From: Fibrobacterota bacterium
GTDB lineage: Bacteria > Fibrobacterota > Fibrobacteria > UBA11236
Length of the DNA stretch: 44,565 nt
NCBI GenBank assembly: GCA_023249635.1
Contig: JAHFCH010000026.1
Span: 1-44,565 of the forward strand
Reading direction: 5' to 3'
Shown here: positions 1 to 9,836 of the stretch, in pieces
How positions within the stretch are numbered: the stretch's first letter is position 1
Layout of the letters: each line of letters starts with the position of its first letter
Translations under genes and position numbers: made by a program
Notes under the pieces: generated by a model
Told to the model about the DNA's origin: nothing
Seen by the model: the letters and a program-made list of their open reading frames with translations, nothing else
The model's database searches: none

Positions 1-2
1 CC

Positions 3-419
3 CAAGCGGGAGGCGGCCTCAAGGTGGAGGCCGGCGGCCTGATGGGATTGGCCCTTCCGCTCACGCTCTCGGGAAGCTTCATCCGCTCCACGGCGGACAA
101 TGCGGGATTGGCGGGGGATTCCCTGCACGCGGCGACCAAGGTCACCAGCGATTTCATGAATGCGGGCGCGCAGTATTCCTTTTGGAAGCGGTTCTGCCTG
201 TTGGCCGGCTACCAGCAGATCGCGACGACGATTACCAAGGCCGGGGCGGATGCCAAGCAGGTACAGAGCCATACCTCAGGCGGTCTGGGCTATAAGGTGG
301 CTGCGGGCGCGCAGTTGCTATTCTCCCTGGGCCAGGTCAAGGTGGACCAGCCCGCCGGCGCGCAGGATACCGATTTTTCGCAATTGCAAACCGATCTGTT
401 CCTTACGGTCCGCTTCTGA
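3..419 (+). CDS. C-terminal part of an outer-membrane beta-barrel protein (5' end outside window)
   Basis: The frame is open from the window edge and stops with TGA at 417-419, so only the last ~138 residues are visible. They alternate polar and hydrophobic residues in short strands (for example AGAQYSFWKRFCLLAGYQQI) and end in LFLTVRF. A terminal aromatic residue after alternating hydrophobics is the usual signal recognised by the BAM machinery in Gram-negative outer-membrane barrels. No specific family is recognisable from this fragment. It ends 11 bases before the GH51 lipoprotein, so the two could be cotranscribed. A porin-like or surface-assembly role is only inferred. Confidence 0.6.
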   Translation, partial: QAGGGLKVEAGGLMGLALPLTLSGSFIRSTADNAGLAGDSLHAATKVTSDFMNAGAQYSFWKRFCLLAGYQQIATTITKAGADAKQVQSHTSGGLGYKVAAGAQLLFSLGQVKVDQPAGAQDTDFSQLQTDLFLTVRF

Positions 420-430
420 GCCCCGGGGAG

Positions 431-3400
431 ATGTCCGTTATGCAGCGCATCCGCAAATCGTCGCTTCCCCTCTGCGCCGGACTGGTCCTGTTGGCGGGTT
501 GCGGACTGCAGTTCAAGCCCTTGCAAACCGCCGCCGCCGGGACCGAGGGCGCGAAGAAATCCGACGCCCGCGTGGTCGCGCGCTTCTTTGGCGACGATTT
601 CGTTTCCGGGGGCTACCAATACACCTATCCCGACGCCGCCAAGGTTTTCATCCCCGAGGAATCGGGCCATGAAAGCGAAGTCTCCCTGCAATTCGATCTG
701 ACCGCCGACGATTATTCCGGCGGCTCGGTATGCCTTTACAACCTGATGTACGATTTGACGCCATACTATTCCAAGGGCGCCCTGCAATTCTGGATTAAGG
801 GCGCGCGCGGGGGTGAGATCGCGTGGGTGGCCTTGGTCGACGATGAGAATCGCGATGGCATGAAAACCGTGGTGCGCATTCCCCTGAACGACTTCGGCGG
901 CATCGGGAACGATTGGAAGCTGGTGAGCATACCCCTGGCCAAGTTCGGACGCAAGGGCGTCTTCTGGGACGCCAAGAAACGCGTGGAGATTTCCCAACCC
1001 TTCGATTGGACCGCGGTGACCGAGTTCCGGCTCGAGATCAAGAAAGGCGATAATCCCTCCTTCCGGGTATGGGCCGACGATATCGCCGTATTGCGTGACG
1101 TATTCGAACCCGCCGTCGAGAAGCCCAGCGAGGATTGGAACGATAAGCAGGAAACCGTGCCCATGCCCATGGTCGAGGCCAACCACGGCAAAGTGCTGCA
1201 TACCTTATTCGGTGAAGCATTGCCGGAAGGCGCCTTCACCTATGTCTACGGCGGCAAAACGGCGGCCAAGGTGCAGCCCGGACCCCAGGCTCCCCACGGG
1301 GCATTGGCCTCTTACATGGACCCGAACGAATACTCGGGCGTGACCTTGGCCTTGGGTGCGGGCAAGAATATCGATCTGCGGGGACCGCGGGCCGCGAAGG
1401 GAGCATTGGCTTTCTGGGGCAAGGCTTCTCCGGGCGTCAAGAGCATCTACCTGGGCATTCTGGACAGCCGCCCCGATGGCGTCAAAGCCCAGAGCAAGCA
1501 GGTGCTATCCGATTTCGGGCCCATCGACACGGCATGGAACTATTACCAGATCCCCTTGCGCAAGTTCGGCGGCAACGGGCTCTATTGGGACGCGGGCAAG
1601 CAGACGGAAGTCGCGACCGAGGTGAAATGGGATCAGATCAACGAGATCCGCTTCTCCGAAAACAAGGACGAGAACCGTACCCCGCCCAGCCAACCCATTG
1701 CCTTCTACGCCAAGGACATCACCATCAACGAGGACATTCCCGGATACGTGGATCCGGACGAATATTGGAACGCCTTCCATTCCGGCGAACCCGATCTGCT
1801 CTTGCATGATTTCGAAGCCGGGGACAAAGGCTGGGAAAGCGGCAAGGGACCCAAATCCGAAGTGGCCTTCGCCGTCAATGCGCTACCGGGCCATGCGGGG
1901 AAATCCCTTTCCGTAGACTACCATCTGGCCGATTGGTGCGATGTACTCTACCGCTACGACACCAATCATGGGCCCGCCAAGCTGCGGGATTGGACCCATC
2001 ATTACGGGCTGCATTTCCGCCTGTATACCGGCAAGGCCTTCCAAGGCGTGACCATCCAAGTGCATGACGCCGGCAATGAGGTATTCGTCGCCAATACAGG
2101 AGCCGTCCACGGCTGGAACGATATCGTTCTCCCCTTCCGATCCTTCATCAAGTTCCCCTACTACCAGCCGCCGGACGCCGTCCAGAACGGGAAATTCGAT
2201 CTGGGTGAAATCCGCGTGCTCGACTTCAAGCCCGCCGGGGACGGCACCAGCGGCGCCTTCCGGGTCGACGATGTATACCTGACCAACCTGCGGGAAGCCC
2301 CCAAGCAGAAGCTGGTGGCCAAGCGCGAGTTCAAAATCACCGGGGATCCCGCCAAGGTCCTCTCCGCCTCCATCCACGACGGGATTTTCGGGATCAATGC
2401 CGCCTTGTGGGACGGCGATTTGTTGGACGGCAAGACCGTGGACTACGTGAAAGCCGTGAACCATCGCGTGGTACGCTATCCCGGCGGACTGCGCGCCGAC
2501 GACGATCATTGGAAGCAGGTGCTGGACAAGAAGGACGGCATGGTGGATACCGACGAGTTCCTCGCTTGGCTCAAAGCCACGGGCAACGAGGGCATGTTCA
2601 CCGTGAATTTCGGCAAGGGCACCCCGCAGGAGGCGGCCGACTGGGTACGTTACGTGAACGTTACCCGCAAGGCCGGGGTCAAGCTGTGGGAAATCGGCAA
2701 TGAGCTGTACGGCGATTGGCATCCCCAACATACCGACGGCGCCGACTACGGTAAGCGCGCCGCCGATTTCATCAAGGCCATGAAGGCGGTCGATCCTTCC
2801 ATCCAGGTAGCGGTGATCTTCGTGCTCCAAGGGGAATGGAACAAGCAAGTCATGCAGGCCGCCAAGGAGCTGGCCGATGCGGTGATCATCCACCATTATC
2901 CCCAGCATAGCGGCGAGGAAAACGATCAGGCCCTGCTGGCCGCGCCCCAGAGCCTGGACGAGATCATCCCCGGGGTCAAAAGGCAGCTGAAGGAATACGG
3001 TAAGCCTGGCCGGGATTACGCCATCTGGCTTACGGAATGGAACTCCGTCGATTTCAAACCGGGTCCGCAGACCTTGGGAATCGTGAACGGCATTTTCGCG
3101 GCCGATTATCTGGGCATGCTGGCCCGGCACAACATAGAACATGCCGACTATTGGGACATCCACAACAACGTGACCGAGCAAGGCGGCGATTACGGGTACC
3201 TTTCGCGGACCGGTGCGGCGGACGGCGATCTGGTTCCGCGGCCTTCATACCATGGCTTCAAAATGGCATCAGAGGCCCTGCGCGGCAAACTCGTGGAATG
3301 CAAAGTCGGCACAGCTGATGCCGATGCGGAAAACGATGTGACCTGCTATCTCGCGGAACACCCGGACGGCAGCAAGGCCGCCCTGCTGATCAACAAACAC

Positions 3401-3580
3401 CCGGAGACGGAAGCCTCGGTAACCTTGGTGGTACCCGGTTGGAAGGGTTCGGGGATTTTGCGGAAGTTGGATAAGACCAATGCCAAAACCGGTCCGGGGC
3501 AAGGTGAAGCCATCATCCTCTCCGATTCCCGGAAAATCACGCTACCGCCGCGATCAGTGGTCTCGATCAGCCTGAAATAG
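431..3580 (+). CDS. Lipoprotein GH51-type endoglucanase/arabinofuranosidase with N-terminal CBM11-like modules
   Basis: The start at 431 follows GGGGAG; an in-frame ATG three codons later is possible. Residues 1-24 are a lipoprotein signal with lipobox LLAGC (C24), so the mature protein is probably anchored in the outer membrane. Three beta-sandwich modules resembling CBM11 or galactose-binding folds lie at about 45-215, 250-440 and 455-630. The catalytic domain at about 640-1049 has RYPGGLRADDDHW, then WEIGNELYG (E758, predicted acid/base) and WLTEWNSVDF (E869, predicted nucleophile), the clan GH-A pair typical of GH51. Fibrobacter is known to have a GH51 endoglucanase with CBM11, so cellulose or mixed-linkage glucan is a likely substrate, but arabinofuranosidase cannot be excluded. 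A GH9 cellulase follows 89 bases downstream. Confidence 0.82.
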   Translation: MSVMQRIRKSSLPLCAGLVLLAGCGLQFKPLQTAAAGTEGAKKSDARVVARFFGDDFVSGGYQYTYPDAAKVFIPEESGHESEVSLQFDLTADDYSGGSVCLYNLMYDLTPYYSKGALQFWIKGARGGEIAWVALVDDENRDGMKTVVRIPLNDFGGIGNDWKLVSIPLAKFGRKGVFWDAKKRVEISQPFDWTAVTEFRLEIKKGDNPSFRVWADDIAVLRDVFEPAVEKPSEDWNDKQETVPMPMVEANHGKVLHTLFGEALPEGAFTYVYGGKTAAKVQPGPQAPHGALASYMDPNEYSGVTLALGAGKNIDLRGPRAAKGALAFWGKASPGVKSIYLGILDSRPDGVKAQSKQVLSDFGPIDTAWNYYQIPLRKFGGNGLYWDAGKQTEVATEVKWDQINEIRFSENKDENRTPPSQPIAFYAKDITINEDIPGYVDPDEYWNAFHSGEPDLLLHDFEAGDKGWESGKGPKSEVAFAVNALPGHAGKSLSVDYHLADWCDVLYRYDTNHGPAKLRDWTHHYGLHFRLYTGKAFQGVTIQVHDAGNEVFVANTGAVHGWNDIVLPFRSFIKFPYYQPPDAVQNGKFDLGEIRVLDFKPAGDGTSGAFRVDDVYLTNLREAPKQKLVAKREFKITGDPAKVLSASIHDGIFGINAALWDGDLLDGKTVDYVKAVNHRVVRYPGGLRADDDHWKQVLDKKDGMVDTDEFLAWLKATGNEGMFTVNFGKGTPQEAADWVRYVNVTRKAGVKLWEIGNELYGDWHPQHTDGADYGKRAADFIKAMKAVDPSIQVAVIFVLQGEWNKQVMQAAKELADAVIIHHYPQHSGEENDQALLAAPQSLDEIIPGVKRQLKEYGKPGRDYAIWLTEWNSVDFKPGPQTLGIVNGIFAADYLGMLARHNIEHADYWDIHNNVTEQGGDYGYLSRTGAADGDLVPRPSYHGFKMASEALRGKLVECKVGTADADAENDVTCYLAEHPDGSKAALLINKHPETEASVTLVVPGWKGSGILRKLDKTNAKTGPGQGEAIILSDSRKITLPPRSVVSISLK

Positions 3581-3669
3581 CGCGTTGAACGCGCGGCCCT
3601 TCCCCATCCACTAAGTCGGAGGGGGGAGAAAGGCGCGGGAGCGATCCTGCGCCATAATGGTAGGGGCCG

Positions 3670-6600
3670 ATGGCGAATACGCGATCCGGATACGATTCGA
3701 CAGCATGGATTCGGAGAGGGCAATTGTTTTTGGCCCTGGCGGTATGGGCGGCAGCGCCGGTGCCGGCCCCGGCCCAAGTGGCGGTGGACAAGACCTGCGC
3801 GACCTGCTCGCGGCGGCAAAGCGATTCCCTGAACCTCCAGGTCCGGGCCATCCGGCTCAACCAGGCGGGCTACCTGCCCCAGGATCCGGACAAAGCCGCC
3901 TTCTTCGCGAACCCGGCCGGCTCCGCCTTCACCGTCGTGGACGATGCCACCCGCCGCGTGCTTTTCACCGGCACCCTCAAATCCCTGGGCCCATATAGCG
4001 GCGGAGCGATGACCATCCGCGGTGCCTACAATTCCATCACCGATCTCTATAACCTGTCGCGCCCGGCGCGGTCGGAAAATCTTTTCCGCGGGGACTTCTC
4101 GGCCTTCCAGGCTCCCGGTCGCTACCGTCTTGCCTGCGGCAAGGATACCTCGGCGGCCTTCCGCCTGGATGCCAAGATCTACAACGAGGTATTCGAGACC
4201 TCGCTGAAATTCTTCGGTTCCAACCGCTGCGGGGCGACGCATAGCTGGATCCACAAGGATTGCCATCTCAAGGACGGAGACGCCCTGGGCGCGGCCTTCG
4301 CCGGCAAGCTGGCCGGGGGCTGGCATGATTGCGGCGATCACGGCAAGTACAGCGAGACGGTGGCCTACGCGGCCGTTACCCTGGCCATGACCTATGCCTT
4401 CTGGCCGCAAAAAGGAGAAGACTTCTACGGCGCGTCCTATAACGATACCCTGCCGTTCGGCACCGACGGCATTCCCGACGTGCTGTTCGAAGCCAAGGTG
4501 GGCGCAGACTATATCCTCAACCTCTACCGGGCCTCCGTTGCCAACGGGCTGCTGGCCAAGGGAGACATGTACCACAGCGTGGGCATGGGCCCCGGCATGG
4601 ATCATTCCTACTGGGATGTGCCGGAACATCAAGATGTACAACCCACATCCAAAGGCGGTCCCGCGCGGCCCGTCACCGCCGGGATCGGCTCCAACGTGGC
4701 CGGCATGTTCGCGGCCACCTTGGCGTTCTTCGCATGGGGGTGGGAGCCGTTCGATCCCGCCTATGCCAAGGAATGCCTGCTGGCGGCCGAAGACATCTAC
4801 GCCAAGATCGTCGTGGCCAAACGCGGCACCACCACCATCATGCCCTGCTGCTACCCCGGCGGGGGCCAGAGCAAAGATGATGAAGGCCTGGCGGCCCTGG
4901 CGTTGTGGTTCGCTTCCAAGGATCCCAAGTACCGTTTCGATTTGCTGGATAATCCCGCGCTGGGCAGGAACGGGACGGCGGTATTCAACCAAGGGGAATT
5001 CCCCACCGGCATCCTGGCCAACTCCCCGTTCCACCATGGCGGCTGGACCACGGATTACGAGAACGTCCACGCCTTCGTCCTGTATGGCCTGCCGAAATTG
5101 ATCGCCGGAACCCCGGCTACGGCCGCAGCCTATGGGCTGACCCCCGCCGTCGCGGATTCGCTAAAGCGGGATTGTATCGCCGCGCTCTATAACAGCATCC
5201 GCATCGGATCGAACGGGAGCGGCGCCCCCGCGCCGGGCATCCACGCCGATGAACCCTACCACGGCGTTTTCACCTCGGTCGAATGGGGCTTCAACCGCTA
5301 TAACATGGGCATCGTCAGCGAGCTTTTCATGTACTGGGATCTCACCGCGGACCGGGCTTATTACGACATCGGCATGGACAACCTGAATTACAACCTGGGG
5401 ATGAATCCCTGGGACATCAGCTTCATCATGGGGGCGGGCGAGAAGAACCTGCAGCATCCGCATAACCGCGCCGCCAACCCCGAGGGATACAATGCCGGGG
5501 GACTCCCCTACGCCTACAAGAGCCCCAAGGGCGCATTGATGGGCGGCTGCAAACCGGGAGAAACCCTGATCGATGATTGGGAGAAGTACACTAATACGGA
5601 AACCTGCATCGATTTCTCCGCGCAATTGCTGATCCCGGCCCAGATGCTGGCCATGGATCTCCCCGAAGACAAGCAAGGGCCGCGCTTCCGCACCGTGAAC
5701 GTATTCCCCGAAGAAAAATCCGCCCTGGTCACCTGGACCACGGATGAGCTCTCCCGGGATACCCTGTTCCTGCTGGACGGGCCCGGAGGCAAGCTGCTGC
5801 AGGCCATCCCGGCCGCCGATCTCGCGCGCAACAAGCAAGTGGAGATCAAAGGCTTGCAGCCCAATACGAGCTACTGGTTCTGGCTGGAGGGCATGGACGT
5901 GCGCCGCAACGTGGCTTCCGATAAGAACGGCGGCGAGTACTACAAGTTCACCACCAAGGCGTCCGCGGCGGCCGTGATCAGCGGCGTGCGCGTCTGCAAC
6001 GAAACCCATGAATCCGCCTTGGTCACCTGGTGGACCCGCAACGGCCTCTACTCGAGCCAGGTGGATTACGGAAAGACCAAGACCCTGGGGACCTCGAAAA
6101 GCCCTGACGATGCCGGTCTGCCCGCCTACTTCCACCGCGTGACCTTGGAAGAACTGGAAGCCGCCACCCAGTACTGGTTCCAGGTGCGCTCGGGCGCGAC
6201 CCTGGACGACAACGGGGGCAAACTGTACAGCTTCGGCACCAGCCAGGTGCTGGTGGATTATACCGTGCGCATCAAACCCACCAACAAAGCCTCCTCGGGC
6301 AAGAGCGCGCACTTCTACATCGATGTCACCAACAACGAAGGGCAGCCCTATACCGGTCTCGAGTTGCGCTTCTACTTCTCCGCGGACGCCGCCACGGCCG
6401 GGGCGTTGGTGGCCAAAGGCTTCGACAACCAAATCTTCGACGTGGGCGGGATGACTTCCAAGTTGGACATCGCCTATGGCGCGCCCAAAGCGGTGCCGGG
6501 AATGGACGGAGTCTGGTATTTCCCCATCACCCTCAATTCCACCTTGCCGGTGGCGGGCCGCGCGCGCTTCGAATTGCAGATCAATTCCGGCGCCGGCGGC

Positions 6601-8607
6601 TGGGGCGATTTCCCCTTCGCCTCCCTGAAGGATGCCTGGTCCCTGCGCTCGCATGCCCGTCCTGCCGACCCCGTGGATTTCCCGGGCGTGGACCTCGCCA
6701 AAGGCGAGAGCGGGGCCTATACGGGACCGGAAATGGTCGAGACCGTGAACGGGGAAAAGGTCCTCTCCTATCTGGAAGACCGCTATATCACGGCGTACTA
6801 CAAAGGCGTACACGTATTCGGATACGCCCCCGACGCCCAGGCGGATCCTCTGAAGGTCAAGTACACGGCCTCGCTCGCGCTCACCGCGCCGGTGACAAGC
6901 CCGGTTGATCGCTATGACTTGCGCCAGGAGACCGGAACGATTACGCTCTCAGGTCTCGCTGCCATCGATCATGATGGCCGTATCGATGAGATCGTCATCA
7001 ACGGCGCCAGCCTGCCGGAATCCGAACTCTCCCGCGGCGCTGACGGCAAGGTCACCTTCACCCATCCCCTTAACGTAAGCGAAGGCACCAACGTTTTCGA
7101 TATCATCGCCTGGGATACGGTCCACTGCGCCGTGGACGCGAAGAAGATCGTGGTCAATTGGAAAAAGGGCCCCGCGATCCCGCCTGCGCAAGTGGAGAAG
7201 CCGGTCGCGAGCCCGGCTGGACGCAGCGTCCGCGATTCCCTGCTCGTCGGGTTAAGCTCGGCCACTCCCGGCGCGGCCATCTGGTACACCTTGGACGGAA
7301 AAGATCCCTCCCCGGGCGCGGCCGGTACCCTGGCGTATGCCGGGCCCATCGTTATCCGCGCGACGGCGACCCTCAAGGCCATCGCCGTCAAACCGGAATG
7401 GCTTCCCAGCGCCATCCTGACGGAGGAATATGAAGTCTCCAAATATGCCGTGGTCAATCCCCTGGAAGCCCGCTTCCTGGATGGCGACGCCGATGGCTAC
7501 GCCGACGCCGTGGCCCTCTTGCTCGACACGGCCGGCGCCAAACCCGACCCCAAGCTCGCCGCGGAACAATCCGCCGGCGCCGTCCTGACCTCGGGCCTGC
7601 AAGCCACAGGCTCACGTATCGCCGGGGATACCCTCTCCCTCGCCCTGAAGGCCAATATCGTTTTCGTTCGGGACGCGAAGGAATCGCTGACCCTCCCCCG
7701 ACCCGCGGCTGAGGGCGACGGTATGCTGCATGCCGGGACCTTTTCCATCCGCGACGGGGTCGCCCCCGTGCTTCGGCGCGCCATCCTGCGCGGGGGAACG
7801 GCTGGAACGCCCGATTCCCTGCAACTGGTCTTCTCCGAACCCATCCTCCCGGGATCACCGGGAGCGAACCTGTACCTGGCGAAAGCCCCGGGCGGCACGG
7901 ATTATGGGTTCTCCGTGGATGCGGGCCAAGCCATCGCCGGTTCCGCCCTGCAACCCGGCGAAGCAGCCTGGCAATACCTGATCAAGTCGACGGTTGCCCC
8001 CGGGAGTAGCGCGCCCGTTACCCCGCGCGCGGGGGATTCCGTGTGGATCAATCCCGCCGCGGGCCTCTCCGATGCCTTAGGCAACAGCCAAACGAACCCC
8101 GCGAACGTCCGCGTACCCTTGCGCATCTGGACTCCGCTCATCTACACCATCGACGGAGTCGCGCCCGGAGGCGTGGCCCACCTTCCCGCCGGTATGCAGG
8201 GACCCGCCTGGACCGTTTTCGCGGGACCCGGGGCCGGGCCATCCATCGGGACGGCGCCCTACGCCTTGCCCACCGCCGACGGCCTGCCCGATCGCTCGCG
8301 CGCTGGAGGTATCGTGCTGGAAACCACCCATCCCTTTTCCCTGGCCATGGGCGTTCACGACAACCTGGGCCAGTTCGTCTCGCGGGTGCGCCTGGACGTG
8401 GGCGCAGGGGATTTCGACAAGCTGCCTACAGGTAACACGCCCGGTACCCGCAGGGTGTACCTGCTCTGGAACGGAACATCCCTGCAAGGCGGCCCCGCGG
8501 CTACCGGGGCTTACGTACACGTGTGGCGCATCGCGTTCGCCCCGACCGAAGGCCCCGCGCAAATCGCCACCGGCAAACGCATCTTCGGTCTCTTGAGGAA
8601 TCCATGA
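3670..8607 (+). CDS. Secreted multimodular GH9 cellulase with FlgD-like C-terminal domain
   Basis: A 1645-residue protein with an N-terminal signal ending near APAPAQ. An Ig-like cellulase N-domain (IRLNQAGYLPQDPDKAAFF) precedes a GH9 catalytic domain at about 150-665. Its catalytic pair D220/D223 lies in GGWHDCGDHGKY, the substrate His in PHNRAANPEGYN, and the acid is E644 in NTETCIDFSAQ. Downstream are two fibronectin-III modules (about 672-765 and 769-855), a CBM3-like module (about 862-975), an Ig-like module near 1090-1165, a chitobiase/beta-hexosaminidase C-terminal-like module (about 1174-1258, IWYTLDGKDPSPG), a long linker, and a FlgD-like Ig domain (LLWNGTSLQGGPAATGAYVH) ending in IFGLLRNP. 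The same ending occurs in the 15977-20137 protein, suggesting a shared export or anchoring signal. It is probably an extracellular endo- or processive cellulase. Confidence 0.88.
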   Translation: MANTRSGYDSTAWIRRGQLFLALAVWAAAPVPAPAQVAVDKTCATCSRRQSDSLNLQVRAIRLNQAGYLPQDPDKAAFFANPAGSAFTVVDDATRRVLFTGTLKSLGPYSGGAMTIRGAYNSITDLYNLSRPARSENLFRGDFSAFQAPGRYRLACGKDTSAAFRLDAKIYNEVFETSLKFFGSNRCGATHSWIHKDCHLKDGDALGAAFAGKLAGGWHDCGDHGKYSETVAYAAVTLAMTYAFWPQKGEDFYGASYNDTLPFGTDGIPDVLFEAKVGADYILNLYRASVANGLLAKGDMYHSVGMGPGMDHSYWDVPEHQDVQPTSKGGPARPVTAGIGSNVAGMFAATLAFFAWGWEPFDPAYAKECLLAAEDIYAKIVVAKRGTTTIMPCCYPGGGQSKDDEGLAALALWFASKDPKYRFDLLDNPALGRNGTAVFNQGEFPTGILANSPFHHGGWTTDYENVHAFVLYGLPKLIAGTPATAAAYGLTPAVADSLKRDCIAALYNSIRIGSNGSGAPAPGIHADEPYHGVFTSVEWGFNRYNMGIVSELFMYWDLTADRAYYDIGMDNLNYNLGMNPWDISFIMGAGEKNLQHPHNRAANPEGYNAGGLPYAYKSPKGALMGGCKPGETLIDDWEKYTNTETCIDFSAQLLIPAQMLAMDLPEDKQGPRFRTVNVFPEEKSALVTWTTDELSRDTLFLLDGPGGKLLQAIPAADLARNKQVEIKGLQPNTSYWFWLEGMDVRRNVASDKNGGEYYKFTTKASAAAVISGVRVCNETHESALVTWWTRNGLYSSQVDYGKTKTLGTSKSPDDAGLPAYFHRVTLEELEAATQYWFQVRSGATLDDNGGKLYSFGTSQVLVDYTVRIKPTNKASSGKSAHFYIDVTNNEGQPYTGLELRFYFSADAATAGALVAKGFDNQIFDVGGMTSKLDIAYGAPKAVPGMDGVWYFPITLNSTLPVAGRARFELQINSGAGGWGDFPFASLKDAWSLRSHARPADPVDFPGVDLAKGESGAYTGPEMVETVNGEKVLSYLEDRYITAYYKGVHVFGYAPDAQADPLKVKYTASLALTAPVTSPVDRYDLRQETGTITLSGLAAIDHDGRIDEIVINGASLPESELSRGADGKVTFTHPLNVSEGTNVFDIIAWDTVHCAVDAKKIVVNWKKGPAIPPAQVEKPVASPAGRSVRDSLLVGLSSATPGAAIWYTLDGKDPSPGAAGTLAYAGPIVIRATATLKAIAVKPEWLPSAILTEEYEVSKYAVVNPLEARFLDGDADGYADAVALLLDTAGAKPDPKLAAEQSAGAVLTSGLQATGSRIAGDTLSLALKANIVFVRDAKESLTLPRPAAEGDGMLHAGTFSIRDGVAPVLRRAILRGGTAGTPDSLQLVFSEPILPGSPGANLYLAKAPGGTDYGFSVDAGQAIAGSALQPGEAAWQYLIKSTVAPGSSAPVTPRAGDSVWINPAAGLSDALGNSQTNPANVRVPLRIWTPLIYTIDGVAPGGVAHLPAGMQGPAWTVFAGPGAGPSIGTAPYALPTADGLPDRSRAGGIVLETTHPFSLAMGVHDNLGQFVSRVRLDVGAGDFDKLPTGNTPGTRRVYLLWNGTSLQGGPAATGAYVHVWRIAFAPTEGPAQIATGKRIFGLLRNP

Positions 8608-8816
8608 CCCCTGGAATGAGCTTCTCGTTCCCGGGACAGAGAACGCTTCCTGACCCGATGGACAGCGGGTTTCCGGGGTTCACGACCCCGAAAAATGACA
8701 ATTGGGGACATTTACGCCGGACCGGGGCCATTGACGACGCCCCTGGGCGAAAATTTGTTCCCATCAAAACCCCCCGTTGAATTAGGTTACTCAACGACGG
8801 TTACACAGGAGGACGC

Positions 8817-9008
8817 ATGGGCTCGACGACCGATAAATCACGGCAACAACTCCCCCTCTGGGAGATGCTGATCCTGTTGGCCTTTTTCGTAGGCTTGGCC
8901 CTCTTGGCCCGGGTTCCAGCGGAGCTGGGCAAGCATGGCATCGCCGCGAATGCGAACCATAGCCAGCCCGCGCAAAGCGCCCAGGCCCAGAACCCCGGAA
9001 ACGAATAA
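8817..9008 (+). CDS. Small single-pass membrane protein, function unknown
   Basis: A 63-residue ORF with a strong ribosome binding site (AGGAGG, 7 bases before ATG). Residues about 13-31 (LWEMLILLAFFVGLALLAR) form one hydrophobic helix after a short charged N-terminus; the tail is Gln/Ala/Asn-rich and probably disordered. No family is recognisable. The preceding 209 bases after the GH9 gene hold no other gene, and a short inverted repeat (CGTTGA/TCAACG, 8775-8796) lies just upstream. The strong ribosome binding site is the main reason to believe it is translated. Confidence 0.6.
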   Translation: MGSTTDKSRQQLPLWEMLILLAFFVGLALLARVPAELGKHGIAANANHSQPAQSAQAQNPGNE

Positions 9009-9168
9009 CCTTCCCCCACACGCCCGATTACCGGCCGTGTGGGCCGGTTCGGGTCCGGTCGCCGCGCTCCGCGCGCAGCTTCCCCACCGCCTTCCCAGTC
9101 CTGCTCCATTGTGGCCTTCCCAGGCCCCGAAGGAACGTTACCAGCGGGTTAAAATCTAAACTTCTCCC

Positions 9169-9831
9169 ATGGCTTTGAAAATCATCGTTACCGGCGCAAC
9201 CGGCCTCGCGGGATCCGAAGTGGTGCGCCAGGCGCTTCTTGATGATGGCATCGAGACGGTCACCGCCGTGGTGCGTCGCCCTCCCGCCATCCGGCATCCC
9301 AAGCTCCACATCGTCCTGCACGAGAATTACCGCGATTATTCCGCCCTGACGGAACTCTTCGCCGGGCAGGATGCCTGCCTATGGTGCCTGGGGATTTCCC
9401 AGACCCAAGTGCCCCAGGATGAATACATCCGGATCACCTACGATTACGTGGTGACCGCGGCCCAGGCCATGCTGGCCGCCAATCCGGCGCTGGCCTTCCT
9501 GTTCCTGAGCGGCATGGGCGCCGATTCCCAGGAGAAAAGCCGCACCCTGTTCGCCCGCATCAAAGGCAAGGCCGAGAACAACCTCAAGCGGCTGCCATTC
9601 AAGAAATTGTATATCGCGCGGCCCGGCGGCATCATCCCGGTGCATAAGAAGGAGAACGCGGCCTTCTTCGAAAAGCTCCTCATTCCCCTCTTTCCCGTCT
9701 TTAAGCTGTTGATGCCCGGGAAGATGATCACTTCGGTGGAATTGGCCAAGGCCATGCTCGATGTGGTCAAGCATGGCTCGGATAGAGTCATCCTCGAGAA
9801 TATGGACTTGAAGCGGCGCCTGGGAAAATAG
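9169..9831 (+). CDS. NAD(P)-binding Rossmann-fold protein (atypical short-chain/NmrA-like)
   Basis: A 220-residue cytosolic protein that opens with a dinucleotide-binding loop, VTGATGLAGSEV (G9, G12, G15), after the first beta strand. VVRRP at the end of the second strand, LWCLGIS at the fourth and FLFLSGMGA at the fifth follow the extended/atypical SDR layout. These proteins act as oxidoreductases or as redox-sensing epimerase-like proteins; the substrate cannot be read from sequence. Length fits the NAD(P)H-binding family of about 210-230 residues. It ends 5 bases before the stop of the convergent GH9 gene, so it marks the end of the plus-strand group. No signal peptide is seen. Confidence 0.75.
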   Translation: MALKIIVTGATGLAGSEVVRQALLDDGIETVTAVVRRPPAIRHPKLHIVLHENYRDYSALTELFAGQDACLWCLGISQTQVPQDEYIRITYDYVVTAAQAMLAANPALAFLFLSGMGADSQEKSRTLFARIKGKAENNLKRLPFKKLYIARPGGIIPVHKKENAAFFEKLLIPLFPVFKLLMPGKMITSVELAKAMLDVVKHGSDRVILENMDLKRRLGK

Positions 9832-9836
9832 CGCCC

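Noticed and set aside
290-1201. Long minus-strand open frame opposite the GH51 gene
   Set aside because: His/Gly-rich nonsense composition; it is the antisense shadow of the GC-rich coding frame. The same holds for the other long frames opposite GH9, sigma/FecR and beta-helix genes.
3580-3594. Hairpin GCGCGTT-G-AACGCGC after the GH51 stop
   Set aside because: The loop is too small at full pairing and no U-tract follows.
8775-8796. Inverted repeat CGTTGA/TCAACG upstream of the small membrane protein
   Set aside because: Six-base arms with a 10-base loop are expected by chance; no other regulatory sign.
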